Shown: positions 10,279 through 20,738 of the stretch, piece by piece
How positions within the stretch are numbered: position 1 is the first letter of the stretch
Layout of the letters: the number at the start of each line of letters is the position of its first letter
Source: Ascarosepion bandense
Lineage: Eukaryota > Mollusca > Cephalopoda > Sepiida > Sepiidae
NCBI GenBank assembly: GCA_037127315.1
Contig: JBBBDQ010001294.1
Span: 2,815,001 to 2,879,000, forward strand
Length of the DNA: 64,000 nucleotides
Direction: 5' to 3'
Translations under genes and position numbers: made by a program
Notes under the pieces: model-generated
Database searches by the model: none
The model's input: only the letters and a program-made list of their open reading frames with translations
Told to the model about the DNA's origin: nothing

Positions 10279-10947
10279 TTTGTAAGGTAGAGATGATAAG
10301 CAAAAATCTATATAATAGGCTAATAGTGGATCAGCAAATAATAAAATGGAAAAATGTATCTATTTATATGCTCATTTTTAGATACAAAAATAGAACACTT
10401 TTGTAATTAAAGTGCATTTTGCACTTGAAAAAGACATGAACTTAAACATCACAATATGTCAAACCAATTACAGAAATGATAAAACAGAATGTAAAAACAG
10501 ACACAAACACTTGCAAGTGCTTATTTACAAACAAGGAGACATGCAAAAGAGAGTGTGGAGTGGCTTTTGACAAATGATTTATATTCACTGACTAATTAAA
10601 CAGCTTAATATATAACAACCATTTATTGTTTTGAAAAATTTTATACTATAAGAGAATGTTACTGTGCTGAATATTAAAGAAGTCAGAAGTTGGATGAAGA
10701 CTATGGAAACATTATGTTATTGATATTGTATACAAAGTATAGTTCCACCAATAGAAACTACAGAAACATTCCTGTAAATAATCAAAATTAGATGGCTCTG
10801 TCAGAAGGGCCCAGAATATGTTGACTTGCAGAGAGGTAAGCTTCACCTACCTAAGTGTCTACACACTATATAAATGCTGAGAGACTTGGATATAAACAAC
10901 CAGTATTTAGCTATCTCTGCACTGTCAATGTTTACAGACTCAAATAT
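10279..10947. other. Unassigned AT-rich sequence
   Basis: No gene or named repeat recognised. Confidence 0.4.
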
Positions 10948-11390
10948 CAGTCAGTTAATTGGCATACATAATCCATGCTTGGGCAATCATGTCTCTTTCA
11001 AGACATGATTGAATAGGCAGAAAATTTTCTTGCAGTAAATTGCCATTACTATCTGTAGTAGACTGGTTGCCAACCACGGCTATAAAACCCAATCTGTCCT
11101 GCTATTCAACCCATAAGTGAAAGGAGAAGGGGCACCTTGAGGTGGTATAATGATTAGCAAGCTTGTCTTGCTAGAATCATTACAATTGTGTAGTGAATTC
11201 GATCCTCACTGGGTGCTACATACTTTGGGCCTTGTACCACATCTAAGCTGCACTTAGAAAATTACCATAACTGAAAGGAGAAGAACTGGATTAATATCTT
11301 TCCCAAGAGTATTTGCGCATAAGTGAATAAAACAAATTCAACTCTCAATTTCTCATTCAGACTCAATATCCATTACACTACAACACACGT
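10948..11390 (-). mobile_element. tRNA-derived SINE, family A, interrupted
   Basis: Minus-strand copy: its 3' end (tcagtcagttaa) is at 10948 and its tRNA head near 11390. It is split at 11130-11264 by a second, unrelated SINE. Confidence 0.85.
11130..11264 (+). mobile_element. Short tRNA-derived SINE nested in family A SINE
   Basis: A 135-base insertion flanked by 19-base direct repeats with one mismatch (ccataagtgaaaggagaag at 11111-11129 and ccataactgaaaggagaag at 11265-11283). Its first 88 bases look like a tRNA: opening ggcacc against closing gggtgct, A-box-like ggtggtataatgattag, and B-box-like aattcgatcctc. It is a retroposed tRNA-like SINE, not a working tRNA gene. Confidence 0.85.
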
Positions 11391-11483
11391 CCCCAGATTT
11401 AAATGCCAATATTTAGCTATCCCTGAACCATGTAAAATGTAAATGTTTAGTTAATTCACTTTAGTAACTCAACTCTCTAGACA

Positions 11484-11670
11484 TCCAAAAAAAGCATGGC
11501 ATGTGGAACTAGAACAATCCACTCTTGTGGACTAAATAAAGGGTTTGGTATAAAATTCCAATGTATATCACCTGAAGAAGTCTGAAACGTACAATGGCTG
11601 AAATGATGTGGATATGACAATAAAGATAAAGACAACAGTTTAAATAATCTAAAAATGTAAATAGTCAGAA
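11484..11670 (+). mobile_element. SINE family B, 3' part
   Basis: Shares aaataaagggtttgg, tcacctgaagaag, cgtacaatggctgaaatg and gacaataaagataaagac with copies at 15880, 28545, 36010 and (minus) 54940. The tRNA-like head visible in the 28545 and 36010 copies is missing here. Confidence 0.75.
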
Positions 11671-11842
11671 ATACAAAAAATATTACCATTTATTAAGAAT
11701 GAAGATAAAAAACCTTATAAAAAAAAGACAAAAATGTTTATCTTGTAAGTAAAACTGAGTGTATTTGCAATCTTGCTGCTTCAAATAAAAAACTTTTTAA
11801 AATGAGTGAAAATTTTTGAAAATGGAGTGTATTTTTTTTCAA

Positions 11843-12560
11843 TCATTTCACCCACCCCTAGCAAGGCCGGAATGCCACTTGTACGCAAAGGGTTACAGGG
11901 AATAAAACTGAAAGTAAAGATTGCATATAGAGAGGACTGAGGAAAGGACAATAGATTAACAGGATTCAAGAAAGTAGAAGATCGTGACTGATGTTGCATT
12001 TAAATTTTTGAAGATTGATTTTTAACAGGGAAGCAAATAAACAGATGGACATTCCATAGGCAGGAAATTCTAGAAAAGAAACTGTTGGTGTAGAAGTGAT
12101 AGTTTCATTTATCTATTTCAACAGTAAATGGTTGGGACCTAGGTGCCCATCTAGTAGTATGCTTAAATTCATGCAGTTAGGGAACCAGGAGAAAAAACTT
12201 TTCAGAGCAGTTGCTATGAAAATATTTGTAAAAGAAAGCTATGTTATATTGGTGAGAAAGTGACTGAATTCGAGATGCCAAGTCAGGATCAAATACGTTG
12301 TAGATGCTTTTTTGGATTAGATCAAGAAACTTGAGATGATTAGCACAGGTACTAGACCAGATATGGCAGCAGTACTCAATCTACTGACAAATGGCAGATT
12401 TATATATGTGTAAGATAGATTCTGATGAGAAAAATTTTCTGGCCCAGCACAGTGGCCCAACTTTCTTAGCAGAAAATGCAGCTATAGGTTTGCTGTAGTC
12501 ATTCATATTCATATATGTGTATCACTCTAAACATTATTTTTAATCGATACTCATATTTTA
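11843..12560 (-). pseudogene. LINE family 1 (jockey/CR1-like) 3' fragment
   Basis: Minus strand. The 3' tail is at the low end (catttcacccacccctagcaag). Going up, the conserved landmarks of the C-terminal coding region follow: ggacattccataggcaggaa, gttgggacctaggtgcccat, ggattagatcaagaa, ccagatatggcagcagtact. These equal the tail of the 39450-41812 copy. Stops and shifts are frequent. Confidence 0.8.
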
Positions 12561-12644
12561 GTTAGAGCTCCATTTATGTTTTTATTGAACAATATATTTA
12601 TTTATTTATTTTCACTTACTGGCCTGAATATCTGAGAAATCTTA

Positions 12645-13430
12645 TTAAAGTAAAATTTCAACAGTAGATGGTACGGCCTAGATGCCAATCTAGTAAGTGC
12701 CATACGTGCTACACACTTGGGCGATCATGTCTCAAAAGAGACATGACTGACTGGGCAGAAGATTATCCTGCAGTAGGTTGTCATTACTTTCTGCAGTAGA
12801 CTGATTGCCAGCCAAGGCTATAGAACCCAATCTGTCCTGTTATTTAACCCATAACTGGAGAGAAGAAATGGATTAATACCTTTTCCAAGGGTATTTGTGT
12901 GTAAGTGAATGCAAGGAATTCAGCTGGAATTCGAACTCGGCTCTCCAATTTCTTGTTCCAAGTCAATATTCACTGCACCACAATGCACATCTAGCCAATC
13001 TAGGAGCACTCTTAAATTTATGCTATCAGGGCAGCAGGGAAAAAAGTTGTTAGAGCAGTTGCCATGAAAATATTTGTAGAAAAGACATAGAGAAATAGTA
13101 TGCCATTTTGGTAAGAAAGTGACTGAAGTTAAGAAGTCAGGTCAGGATTGATTACATTACAGATCCTTGTTTGGAATTTGTCAAGAACCTTGAGATGATT
13201 AGCAGAGACACCAGATCAGATATGGCAGATGTATTCAGTGCATGGGTGAATTGTAGATTTGTAAATGTACAAAATGGATTCTGATGAGAAAAATTCTTTT
13301 GGCCTGACACTGAATCACTTTTTCTAACAGTAGATGCAGTTATTGATTCAATGTTGTTACTCCACTTCACATCGGTTGAAAATGTGAGGTCATATGTTAT
13401 AAGAAATTTCAAATTATAGTTAATATCACA
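12645..13430 (-). pseudogene. LINE family 1 fragment, split by a SINE
   Basis: LINE landmarks before (aacagtagatggtacggcct) and after (aagttgttagagcagttgcc, ggaatttgtcaagaaccttg, agatcagatatggcag) the SINE at 12694-12993 belong to one copy. The upper end reaches the segment seen as LSADFKW in the best copy. Confidence 0.8.
12694..12993 (-). mobile_element. tRNA-derived SINE, family A, inserted in LINE
   Basis: Complete minus-strand copy flanked by a 10-base target-site duplication, gccaatctag, at 12684-12693 and 12994-13003. The target is LINE family 1 sequence. Confidence 0.88.
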
Positions 13431-13589
13431 TCATAAGTGGGTTCATGGAGTCAAAAATGATAGTAAAATATTTATATCAATATGCCATCTAGCATGATGG
13501 CAACATACTGATGTACCTACTACTGAGTTTCTTAGATTAAGACATAAGAACAAAAAATTAATTCAACCCTCCTGAGTGTGACAAAGGAA

Positions 13590-13612
13590 AATACATATAT
13601 ATATATATATAT
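13590..13612. repeat. (TA)n microsatellite
   Basis: Short TA array with one interruption, left of the palindrome pair. The roughly 230 bases between it and the palindrome hold nothing I recognise. Confidence 0.85.
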
Positions 13613-13840
13613 TTATATATTGTAAAACGTACCAACAAAACAGTAGCACTAATCACGCCCAAAATCAGAAAAACCTACTGCTAACAAATCGGTATAGTAA
13701 GTCGTCAAAACCAAATGGGTAGAGGGGAATAAAAAAAGAAACAAACAAAGCATAAGCCGTGTTTGAAATAAAAAAAAAACCAAGACGAAAACCTTAACAA
13801 GGAAGAGCTCAATACGAAAGTAGAGCAAAGAATACAATCT

Positions 13841-14073
13841 AAATCTAAAAGTGAGCCAAAAGTCGACTGCGGTTTCACTCGCCGGATCGTCAGGACTTGG
13901 CTAACAAATTAGACAAAAATCGCAAATTAAATAGCAATGATCAGAAGATACCAAACCAAAAACAAGCTTCTGATCATTGCTATTTAATTTGCGATTTTTG
14001 TCTAATTTGTTAGCCAAGTCCTGACGATCCGGTGAGTGAAACCACGGTCGACTTTTGGCTCACTTTTAGATTT
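13841..14073. repeat. Long palindrome 1: 107-base arms, 19-base loop
   Basis: Arms 13841-13947 and 13967-14073 pair without a gap and with three mismatches. The outer end reads aaatctaaaagtgagccaaa; the inner end is gatcagaag. No protein or RNA family recognised. It is followed by a (TA)n array and then by a second palindrome. Confidence 0.95.
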
Positions 14074-14079
14074 AGTTTG

Positions 14080-14100
14080 TATATATATATATATATATAT
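14080..14100. repeat. (TA)n microsatellite between two palindromes
   Basis: About 21 bases of TA separating palindrome 1 and palindrome 2. Confidence 0.9.
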
Positions 14101-14398
14101 ATTAATGCAGGTTTCATTGAATAATATAGACAAGTTTTGTCTATTAATTTTGTGTAGGATCCGTTCATACCGTCTGATAAAATAGTGGTGTTGTGGTCCC
14201 TGGTCTGATTACAGACATTTGAGTACGTTGTTGGAAATATCGAAATTGATTGTATTCGATATTTCCAACAACGTACTCAAATGTCTGTAATCAGACCAGG
14301 GACCACAACACCACTATTTTATCAGACGGTATGAACGGATCCTACACAAAATTAATAGACAAAACTTGTCTATATTATTCAATGAAACCTGCATTAAT
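14101..14398. repeat. Long palindrome 2: perfect 144-base arms, 10-base loop
   Basis: Arms 14101-14244 and 14255-14398 are exact reverse complements over all 144 positions; the loop is attgattgta. The outer 78 bases are identical to 2811-2888, so this is a dispersed repeat in head-to-head arrangement. A frame in the right arm contains YERILHKINRQ and FNETCINEKMLPKYT, suggestive of Penelope-type coding sequence. The perfection implies a very recent origin, gene conversion, or an assembly error. Confidence 0.97.
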
Positions 14399-14421
14399 GA
14401 AAAAATGCTGCCAAAATACAC

Positions 14422-14425
<4 letters not shown>

Positions 14426-14470
<45 letters not shown>
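14426..14470. repeat. (TA)n microsatellite
   Basis: 45 bases of TA to the right of palindrome 2. Confidence 0.97.
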
Positions 14471-14472
<2 letters not shown>

Positions 14473-14722
14473 TTCATTTGTAAATGAGTTATTACACAAC
14501 TTAGGTTTCCACCATGTGGTCTCTTCAGGCAATTTGCAATAACTGATTTGAATTTTTTTTAAAAACATAACAGGGATTTTTTGAATGCTCACGTAATGGG
14601 AATTTTTCAATGCAATTTTCAAAATTAGAAGAAATTATAACATTTTCATGAATATTCAAAAGATCTACAATATAACTGCATTGGATACTTTTTAATACAA
14701 CGATGTGAGGGAATGTAAACAA
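14471..14722 (-). repeat. Penelope-like 3' tail fragment
   Basis: Matches 9400-9580: attcttcatttgtaaatgag, then ccatgtggtctcttcaggca, then tgaatgctcacgtaatgg. It extends about 80 bases further. It is in the same orientation as the left flank at 9400. Confidence 0.6.
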
Positions 14723-14764
14723 AAAAGAAATTTATACTTCCTATCTACTTAACATTAGGAAAAA

Positions 14765-15000
14765 GAAGCTGAAATTTCTGAAAAAAACGTGGAGTTGGAA
14801 AATCTAACACTCACAGGACAAATTGAGGGAAAGAATCTCAGAGGAAAGCAGCATGAAACATGCTTGATGAGCTTGAATAAATGGGTGGTAGAAAAGAGTT
14901 TAGGAGACAAAAAGACAAAACTTATTAAGAGTTATAAAGAACAAGAAGATGTGGAGGCCGTGATATCAAACATCTTGAAGTGACATGACACGCAAAAGAA
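14765..15000 (+). pseudogene. LINE family 2 C-terminal fragment
   Basis: Plus frames give LENLTLTGQIEGKNLRGKQ, LNKWVVEKSLGDKKTK and EQEDVEAVISNILK, the C-terminal end of the family 2 protein, followed by its short 3' end. The 5' part is missing and one shift is needed. Confidence 0.75.
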
Positions 15001-15061
15001 GAAGCCTGTGCCACTGAAAATGTCATTTTCTTATATCCAATACTTCCTAAATATTTTTAAT

Positions 15062-15330
15062 CATATTACCACAAGCAAGATGATTAAGTCACTAAGATGC
15101 AAGGTGTTACTGAGATTGAAATAAAATGAGAAAATGCGACTGAGGAGAAAAGGCAATTAACAAACAGGATCCAAGAAGACAGAAGATGGCAACTGATGGT
15201 GCAGTGCTTTTAGATTTTTGAAGATTGTAGTTTCCAGGAAAGCAAGAAACTGAAAAAAAGTTCCATAGATGAGAAGTGCAAGAAAAGAAACAATTAGAAT
15301 AGAACTTAGGGTTCACATCTGGTTAATTCA
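15062..15330 (-). pseudogene. LINE family 1 3' end
   Basis: Starts at the LINE 3' tail (catattaccacaagcaag, then gatgcaaggtgtta) and reaches only the region gttccatagatgagaagtgc and agggttcacatctgg. 5'-truncated. Confidence 0.75.
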
Positions 15331-15450
15331 ATGGTAAAATTATGATACATAGTTGCCAAAAGATTTTTTTAAAATGATTTTCTGCCTTGTCTCTTTGTGA
15401 TAAATTAAAATAACTCTAATATATGAAACAGACTGTGATATATATCTGTC

Positions 15451-15457
15451 GATAGAC

Positions 15458-15494
<37 letters not shown>
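15451..15494. repeat. (GATA)n microsatellite
   Basis: About ten GATA/GACA units. Open frames across it (LSIYLSIY on minus) are repeat artefacts. Confidence 0.95.
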
Positions 15495-15595
15495 CTGAGG
15501 AAAGAGAGAGTGGATAGAGAGAGTGAAATTGTGATTGATAGATAGATTGATAGCCACTGAGGAAAGAGAGCATGATAGAGAGGGAGGGAGAAATT

Positions 15596-15596
15596 G

Positions 15597-15659
<63 letters not shown>
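15596..15659. repeat. (GATA)n microsatellite
   Basis: About 15 uninterrupted GATA units, separated from the first array by GA-rich sequence that itself repeats (actgaggaaagagag at 15494 and 15557). Confidence 0.95.
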
Positions 15660-15879
15660 AGAAAGAGATGGGTAGAGAGAGATAGTGAAAGAGAGAGAGA
15701 GAGCATCAAATATATATTGGCAAATAAAATAATTTGCAAAAAACATTTAAGGTCTTAGTAAGCTTCCTGGGACTACTGTCAATTTCATCAGCTTCTTTTA
15801 CCAGTAATGTAGATATTTAGAACATTTTTATAATTTAAGTTTTACATCCGTCTATATTTCTGTCCATATTTCTAAGACA

Positions 15880-16050
15880 AGGTATTGTAACTATTTATGC
15901 TATTTACATTTTCAGCCTGTTGTCTTCATCTTTATTGTTAAATTCACATGTATCACCTGAAAAAAGGAGTGTATAACATGAAACTCTGAAACGTTGTGAA
16001 TATGACAATAAAAATAAGGGTAACAATCCAAATAGTAAAATGTAAATAAT
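15880..16050 (+). mobile_element. SINE family B, 3' part
   Basis: Contains gtaactatttatgctattta, tcttcatctttattgtta, tgtatcacctgaaaaaagga, gaaacgttgtgaatatgac and aatccaaatagt, as in the other family B copies. Parts are duplicated relative to the 36010 copy. Confidence 0.65.
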
Positions 16051-16204
16051 GTTAAGTTTTACAGTTTACTCTTTTTTCTAATATTATTCTCTTAACTAAA
16101 ACCTCTGCTGGCATTGCTTTTATCTTTATAACTGATTATTTGTATGGTCATTAAAGTAGTAGTACGATTACCAATAGTACGATTACCAATAATAGTAGTA
16201 GTTG

Positions 16205-16812
16205 ATGTTGTTGATCTTTTTCTTTTTCTTCTTCAACCTGTTTTCTTATTATTATTGTTCTTGTTCTTCCTTGTTCTTCTTGTTTTTATTCTTGTTTTTC
16301 TACTTGTTTTTCTCCTTCCTTCTTCTTGTTCTTCTTCTACTTGTTTTTCTTCTTGTTCTTCTTGTTGTTCTACCTCTTGATTTTCTTCTTGTTTTTCTTC
16401 CTCTTGTTTTTCTTCTTCCTTTTTCTTCTACCTCTTTTCTTCTTCTTATTGTTCTTGCTCTTCTTCCTTCTTCTTCTTCTTCTTCTTCTTCCTTCTTGCT
16501 CTTCTTTTTCTTTTTCTTTTTCCTTTTTCTTCTTGTTTTTCTTATTATTTTTTCTTCTTCTTTCTTCTTGTTTTTCTTCTTGTTTTTCCTCTTCTTGTTC
16601 TTCTTGTTTTTCTTCTTGCTTTTTCTTTTACCTGTTTTCTTCTAATTATTGTTTGTGTTTTTGTTTTTCTTTTTGTTTATATTCTTTTTTTTCTTCTTCT
16701 TGTTTTCTTCTTCCTTCTTCTTTTACTTGTTTTTCTTCTTATTGTTCTTGTTTTTCTTTCTTCTTTTTCTTCTACTTGTTTTTTTCTTCCTTCTTGTTCT
16801 CTTATTTTTGCT
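16205..16812. repeat. 600-base polypyrimidine tract
   Basis: Almost pure T and C on the plus strand, built from drifting TTCTTCTTGTTTTTC-like units, with only occasional G or A. Every open frame across it is a run of F, L and S and is not a gene. Such tracts can form triplex (H-DNA) in vitro; function here is unknown. Confidence 0.95.
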
Positions 16813-18261
16813 GATAATTAAATGATAGAAAGTTTCTTCACTGCTCCAGCTTTTCTATATTCTTACAGTTTTGAGCCAAATTCTATTTGTTTTGCATTGT
16901 TCCCTGTGGATTACTGTTCCTATCCAATCATGTTTACTTTTGACTTCTTCTGAGCAGTTAAATTCACCACACAGTTTTATCCCAGTCTCCAGTAGATATT
17001 TGCTTTATTTTTTGAAGAGTTTTGTCTATTTGAGTTTTCATGTTGTCCATTCTAAAGCACTCATCTCTGGATATTTTTCTTTGGGATCCACATCTTCATC
17101 ATCTTCATAATCATCAGCAGCAGCACCAGTAGTAGCAGCAGAAGCATTGCTAATTATATTTAAATTAAAAAAAAAATTTTGCTGGCCCCTGCAGGCTGGA
17201 ATTACTGATTTCTTTTATCAATTATTTTCAGCAAATTATCACGTCTTTTAAAAGTCTTTTTAAAAGCAATAAGGATTTTTTTATTATAATTCATGATCGA
17301 CACCTAATTCCTGTTTCTCTCTCTTGTTTTTCTCTCTCTCACTCACATATCTGAAAACAAGGACAAAAGTGACATGAAACCAAGTGTAAAAATAACATTA
17401 AAGGAATTTTTTTTAGAATTACAATTAATTCTTTCAAAGAGAAAATCAGGAAAAGGTCTTCTTTTTATCATTATTATTTTTAAAATTCCAAAGTAGTGAC
17501 TTTAAAAAGAGATAGTATGTTATGACATTACAATTGTTGACAGATTACAGTTCAGCAGAGAAGAGAGAAAAGAACATTGGTGGGAAAGGTTCAACTAACC
17601 AATGCCAAGTTGAATGAGAAAATTCTTTGCAATCACTGTTAGTCATTTGAGACATTATCAAAAGAGAAACATTACAGACAATTAGTGATTTCCCCCACTC
17701 TCCCCAGGCTTGCTCTCTGACCCTGAGGCCCATGACAGTATTACTCTGTGTAGATTCATTGATTCAATTTTTGAATAGACAGGACTGTTTTCTCTGCGGG
17801 GCTAATCTCAGCAAGATGCTTGCTTTCAAGTGACCGAAATAATGAGCTTCAATTTGACCCAATGTAAATCAGTCTATATTCTTCAATTATCAGACAATTT
17901 GTAAGTATAAAGAATGGAAACAACTTTAGAAAGCATATTTGCAGGGAATCAATATTTACTAAAAGAATAATAAAGTGAGTTGGAGCATCATATCATAAAA
18001 TGTCAATTTATAGGCAATCAGTACGTAATTTATAGGCAATCAATACTTAATTTATAGACAATCAGTGCTTAATTTGCACTCTTTCTTTGTTAAGAAAATA
18101 TTGATTATTTTCAAATATTTTCTTCGGAATTACTTTCTGCTCATCTATAATTAAACCCTGCATTTAACTGAAAGTGCAACATTGCAGTTTTTAATACTCT
18201 TATTGAATCTGACAGAGAATGCATGTGAATTTTTATACTCATATATGTGTGATTATGATAT
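16813..18261. other. Single-copy-looking sequence, no gene found
   Basis: No repeat family recognised. Around 17540-17850 the sequence is less AT-rich, and a good plus-strand acceptor-like tract (cccccactctccccag, near 17693-17708) occurs, but no matching open exon with a donor follows. Confidence 0.4.
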
Positions 18262-18640
18262 ATTCACTACTGGCCATAATTATTAGGCCACCAGTTTTTT
18301 TAAAAGAAATGATGTTTTCCATACTATTTCCAATATTCATTGCCAAATGAAAATAGAATGGTTCTTTTGTTATTATTACTTTGCAAAATTTTTACAAAGC
18401 AAGGAAGCAAAGGTGAATCCGCCCAAGTCGCCCTAAATTTTCTTTCATTGATGAAAGTGCAATATAGGTAATTATTAAATATTTGAAATTCATTTAATGC
18501 ACATGTTATTGTGCAGTATTAACAAAAGAATCATTCTATTTTCATTTACAATTATTCACTTGGCAAAAAATAGTATGAAATACATAATTTTTTTAAACAC
18601 TGGGGTGGCCAAATAATTATGGCCATTTGTGTAAGTGTAT
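18262..18640. mobile_element. MITE with long terminal inverted repeats (Tc1/mariner-type ends)
   Basis: The left arm from about 18262 (tggccataattattaggcca, then ccatactatttccaat, then aaatgaaaatagaatggtt) is mirrored on the right by gaatcattctattttcattt, aaatagtatgaaatac and tggccaaataattatggcca. The arms pair over about 110 bases and leave about 150 bases of unique centre. It has no coding frame. Confidence 0.85.
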
Positions 18641-18765
18641 ATGCATTAGAACAATATTAGGAAAATTCATGACAAAGAGGAAAATGCATTTTTCTGTGAT
18701 GTATTGAGTTCCTTCAGTCTTCATTGGACTAAAGTAATGTTTTCATTGCTGTAATTATATATGCA

Positions 18766-19070
18766 TTGTGGTGCAATGGATATCAGCTCAAAATGATAAA
18801 TTGGAGAGTCGAGTTCAAATTCCAGTTGAATTTGTTGCATTCACAAACACAAAAAGACCCTTGGGAAAGATATGCATCCATCTCTTCTCTCCCCTAGCTA
18901 TGAGTTAAAAAGCAGGGCAGATTAGGTTCTATAATCTTGATTGGCAACCAGACCACTGCAGAAAGTAATGGCCACCTACTGTGAGAAAATCTTCTTCCCA
19001 GTTAGTCATGTTTCTTTTGAGACATGATCATCCAAGTGTTTATCACATATGGCACTAAACTGACTGCATT
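18766..19070 (+). mobile_element. tRNA-derived SINE, family A
   Basis: Near full length: gtggtgcaatggatatcagc, gagttcaaattccagttga, ctatgagttaaaaagcag, catgtttcttttgagacatg, actaaactgactgc. Confidence 0.85.
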
Positions 19071-19199
19071 ACATATGCCTAGGAAATAGAGAAGCTTATA
19101 AAAATGCTGAAATTGATCATAGTTATATAGGTAAAAAATGCCAAAAATAGAATGCTGAAAATTTTACATTTTAAATATAATTTTTTTTATAAATGTGCT

Positions 19200-20133
19200 T
19201 TGGTATAGAGTCTAGCTAATTTCATTTAGTTTTTTCATACATTCTTCATTCTTAGCACCAACCTCAAGTGGAATGAATACATCAAATCTGTTATGGCCTG
19301 TTAGGGCCAGGTAGAAAGACACAAAAAGAAGGTTAAACCAGTGCATTAGAATAACAGAACATATATACAAAATAAGAGTGTTATTAATCAGCAGACAGAA
19401 GTGTCTGTCCAAATTGTCGAGTTATGCTACATCTCGCCTGCTACTTTAGGAAGTCTCGTAGGTTAGCAATTATGAAGGAGGAAGAGTCCATTCCAATGTA
19501 GATAAGGCACCATAACAGAATCAATAGCTACATCTACTGCTAAAAAGGCCATTGCCAGATGAATGGTGGAGTTATAAATTGTTGCCATATCTGGTTGGTG
19601 CTTCTGTTATTCATTTTGGGGTTCTCAACAAAATCCAAAGAAGGATTTGCAATGTAAATGGCCCTGATTTTTGCACCTCGCCTTCAGTCACTTTCTCACC
19701 AATGGGATGTGGTTTCTCTCTATCTTTTCTACAAGTATTGTCACACCTTCTGCTTTGATGAGCTTCATTCCCTGGTGTTCTACTCACATGAATTTACTTG
19801 CGCAACTAGATTGGCAACTAGGCCCCACCCTTTTACCATCAAAATAAACAAATGTAATTGTCACTACTTCTCTAGCAGTTTCTTTCTTACACTTCCTGCC
19901 TGTGGAACTCCCTTTCACATGCTTGCTTCCCTGATAGCTACAATCTCCAAAGATTTAAGTGTAACATCACTTGCCATCTTCTATCTCCTTGACTCCCACT
20001 TCTCTCTGATGCTTTCTTTGACATACCCTGTATCATTTTTTTCTTTTCTCTCTTCCTTCTCCTCTCATTGTAACTCCCTGCTCACCAGTGGCAGTACTGA
20101 CTTGCTTGGGATGAAACAATTATAAAAAAAATT
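19200..20133 (+). pseudogene. LINE family 1 C-terminal region and 3' tail, split by a solo LTR
   Basis: Before the LTR the frame reads LKWNEYIK; after it SIATSTAKKAIAR continues the same protein segment (compare FKWNDYIKSIAKSA in the 39450 copy). Downstream come RLQSLSHQWDVVSLYLFYK, FDELHSLVFYSHEFTCATRL and LPACGTPFHMLASL, then a 3' tail ending cttgcttgggatgaaaca at 20106-20123. One long open stretch (155 codons, 19658-20125) survives, but upstream shifts make it a pseudogene. Confidence 0.85.
19289..19517. mobile_element. Solo LTR (family L1), inserted in LINE
   Basis: A 229-base insertion that starts TGTTATGGCC and ends GGCACCATAACA, so it has TG...CA termini. Flanks are aaatc on the left and gaatc on the right, a 5-base duplication with one mismatch. 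The right part (aggaagagtccattcc, then ggcaccataaca) matches the LTR at 24150-24482 in inverse orientation. Confidence 0.85.
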
Positions 20134-20463
20134 GTTCTTGTTTTATAGCTTTTATTATTAAGCAACATACATTGTGATAATAGACACTTTCTTAACTTTA
20201 TATAATACTCTACAGAAAGTATTTTAAATCTTTAAAATATGGTTAAATTTTCAAAACTGTAAACAGTTTTCTTCTAAAATTTTTATGGTCATGAATGTTA
20301 ATTTGTGAAAGGAGTATTTCTTTTATGAAAGGAAATATTTTGAAAAATACAGCACAAGTTTTGGCAAAAATCAATTGTTACTCTCTCAAGAACTTTCTGT
20401 CTAAATTTTTCTGCTTTTGTCATTATTGATATTGTCTCTCCCTCTCTTTCTCTCTCTTTCTCT
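20134..20463. other. Unassigned AT-rich sequence
   Basis: No gene seen. The stretch ends in short TC-rich runs. Confidence 0.4.
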
Positions 20464-20464
20464 C

Positions 20465-20502
<38 letters not shown>

Positions 20503-20510
20503 CAATTATT
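20464..20510. repeat. (CA)n then (TA)n microsatellite
   Basis: About 25 bases of CA followed by a short TA run, preceded by a TC-rich stretch from 20430. Confidence 0.92.
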
Positions 20511-20711
20511 ACCATCATTATTAACTACATGATGAGACATTGTTCTTTCAATGTCAAAACAAAATGTATAATTTAGTAGTAGTTGTAGTTTGTAGATGTT
20601 CTGAAGTAATAATTGATAATAAATATTCATTGCTCTATTTTTATATATGAGAACTGATTTGAATTAATGCTTTGAACATTGTAATTATTTTCTTTGCTAC
20701 TTATTCATTTG

Positions 20712-20738
20712 TATATATATATATATATATATATATAC
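20712..20738. repeat. (TA)n microsatellite
   Basis: 27 bases of TA. It is followed by a T/C-rich stretch to about 20980. Confidence 0.92.

Noticed and set aside
11131..11218. tRNA gene
   Set aside because: tRNA-like head of a retroposed SINE with a 19-base target duplication; the anticodon arm does not pair properly.
15340..15746. Open frames of LSIYLSIY type (up to 113 codons)
   Set aside because: Translation of GATA microsatellites; no domain and no codon bias.
16144..16814. Long open frames rich in F, L and S (up to 162 codons)
   Set aside because: They lie wholly in the polypyrimidine tract; all three frames are open because the tract has almost no A or G.
17545..17733. Possible exon with acceptor-like tract (cccccactctccccag)
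   Set aside because: No donor at a suitable distance and no recognisable peptide in either strand.
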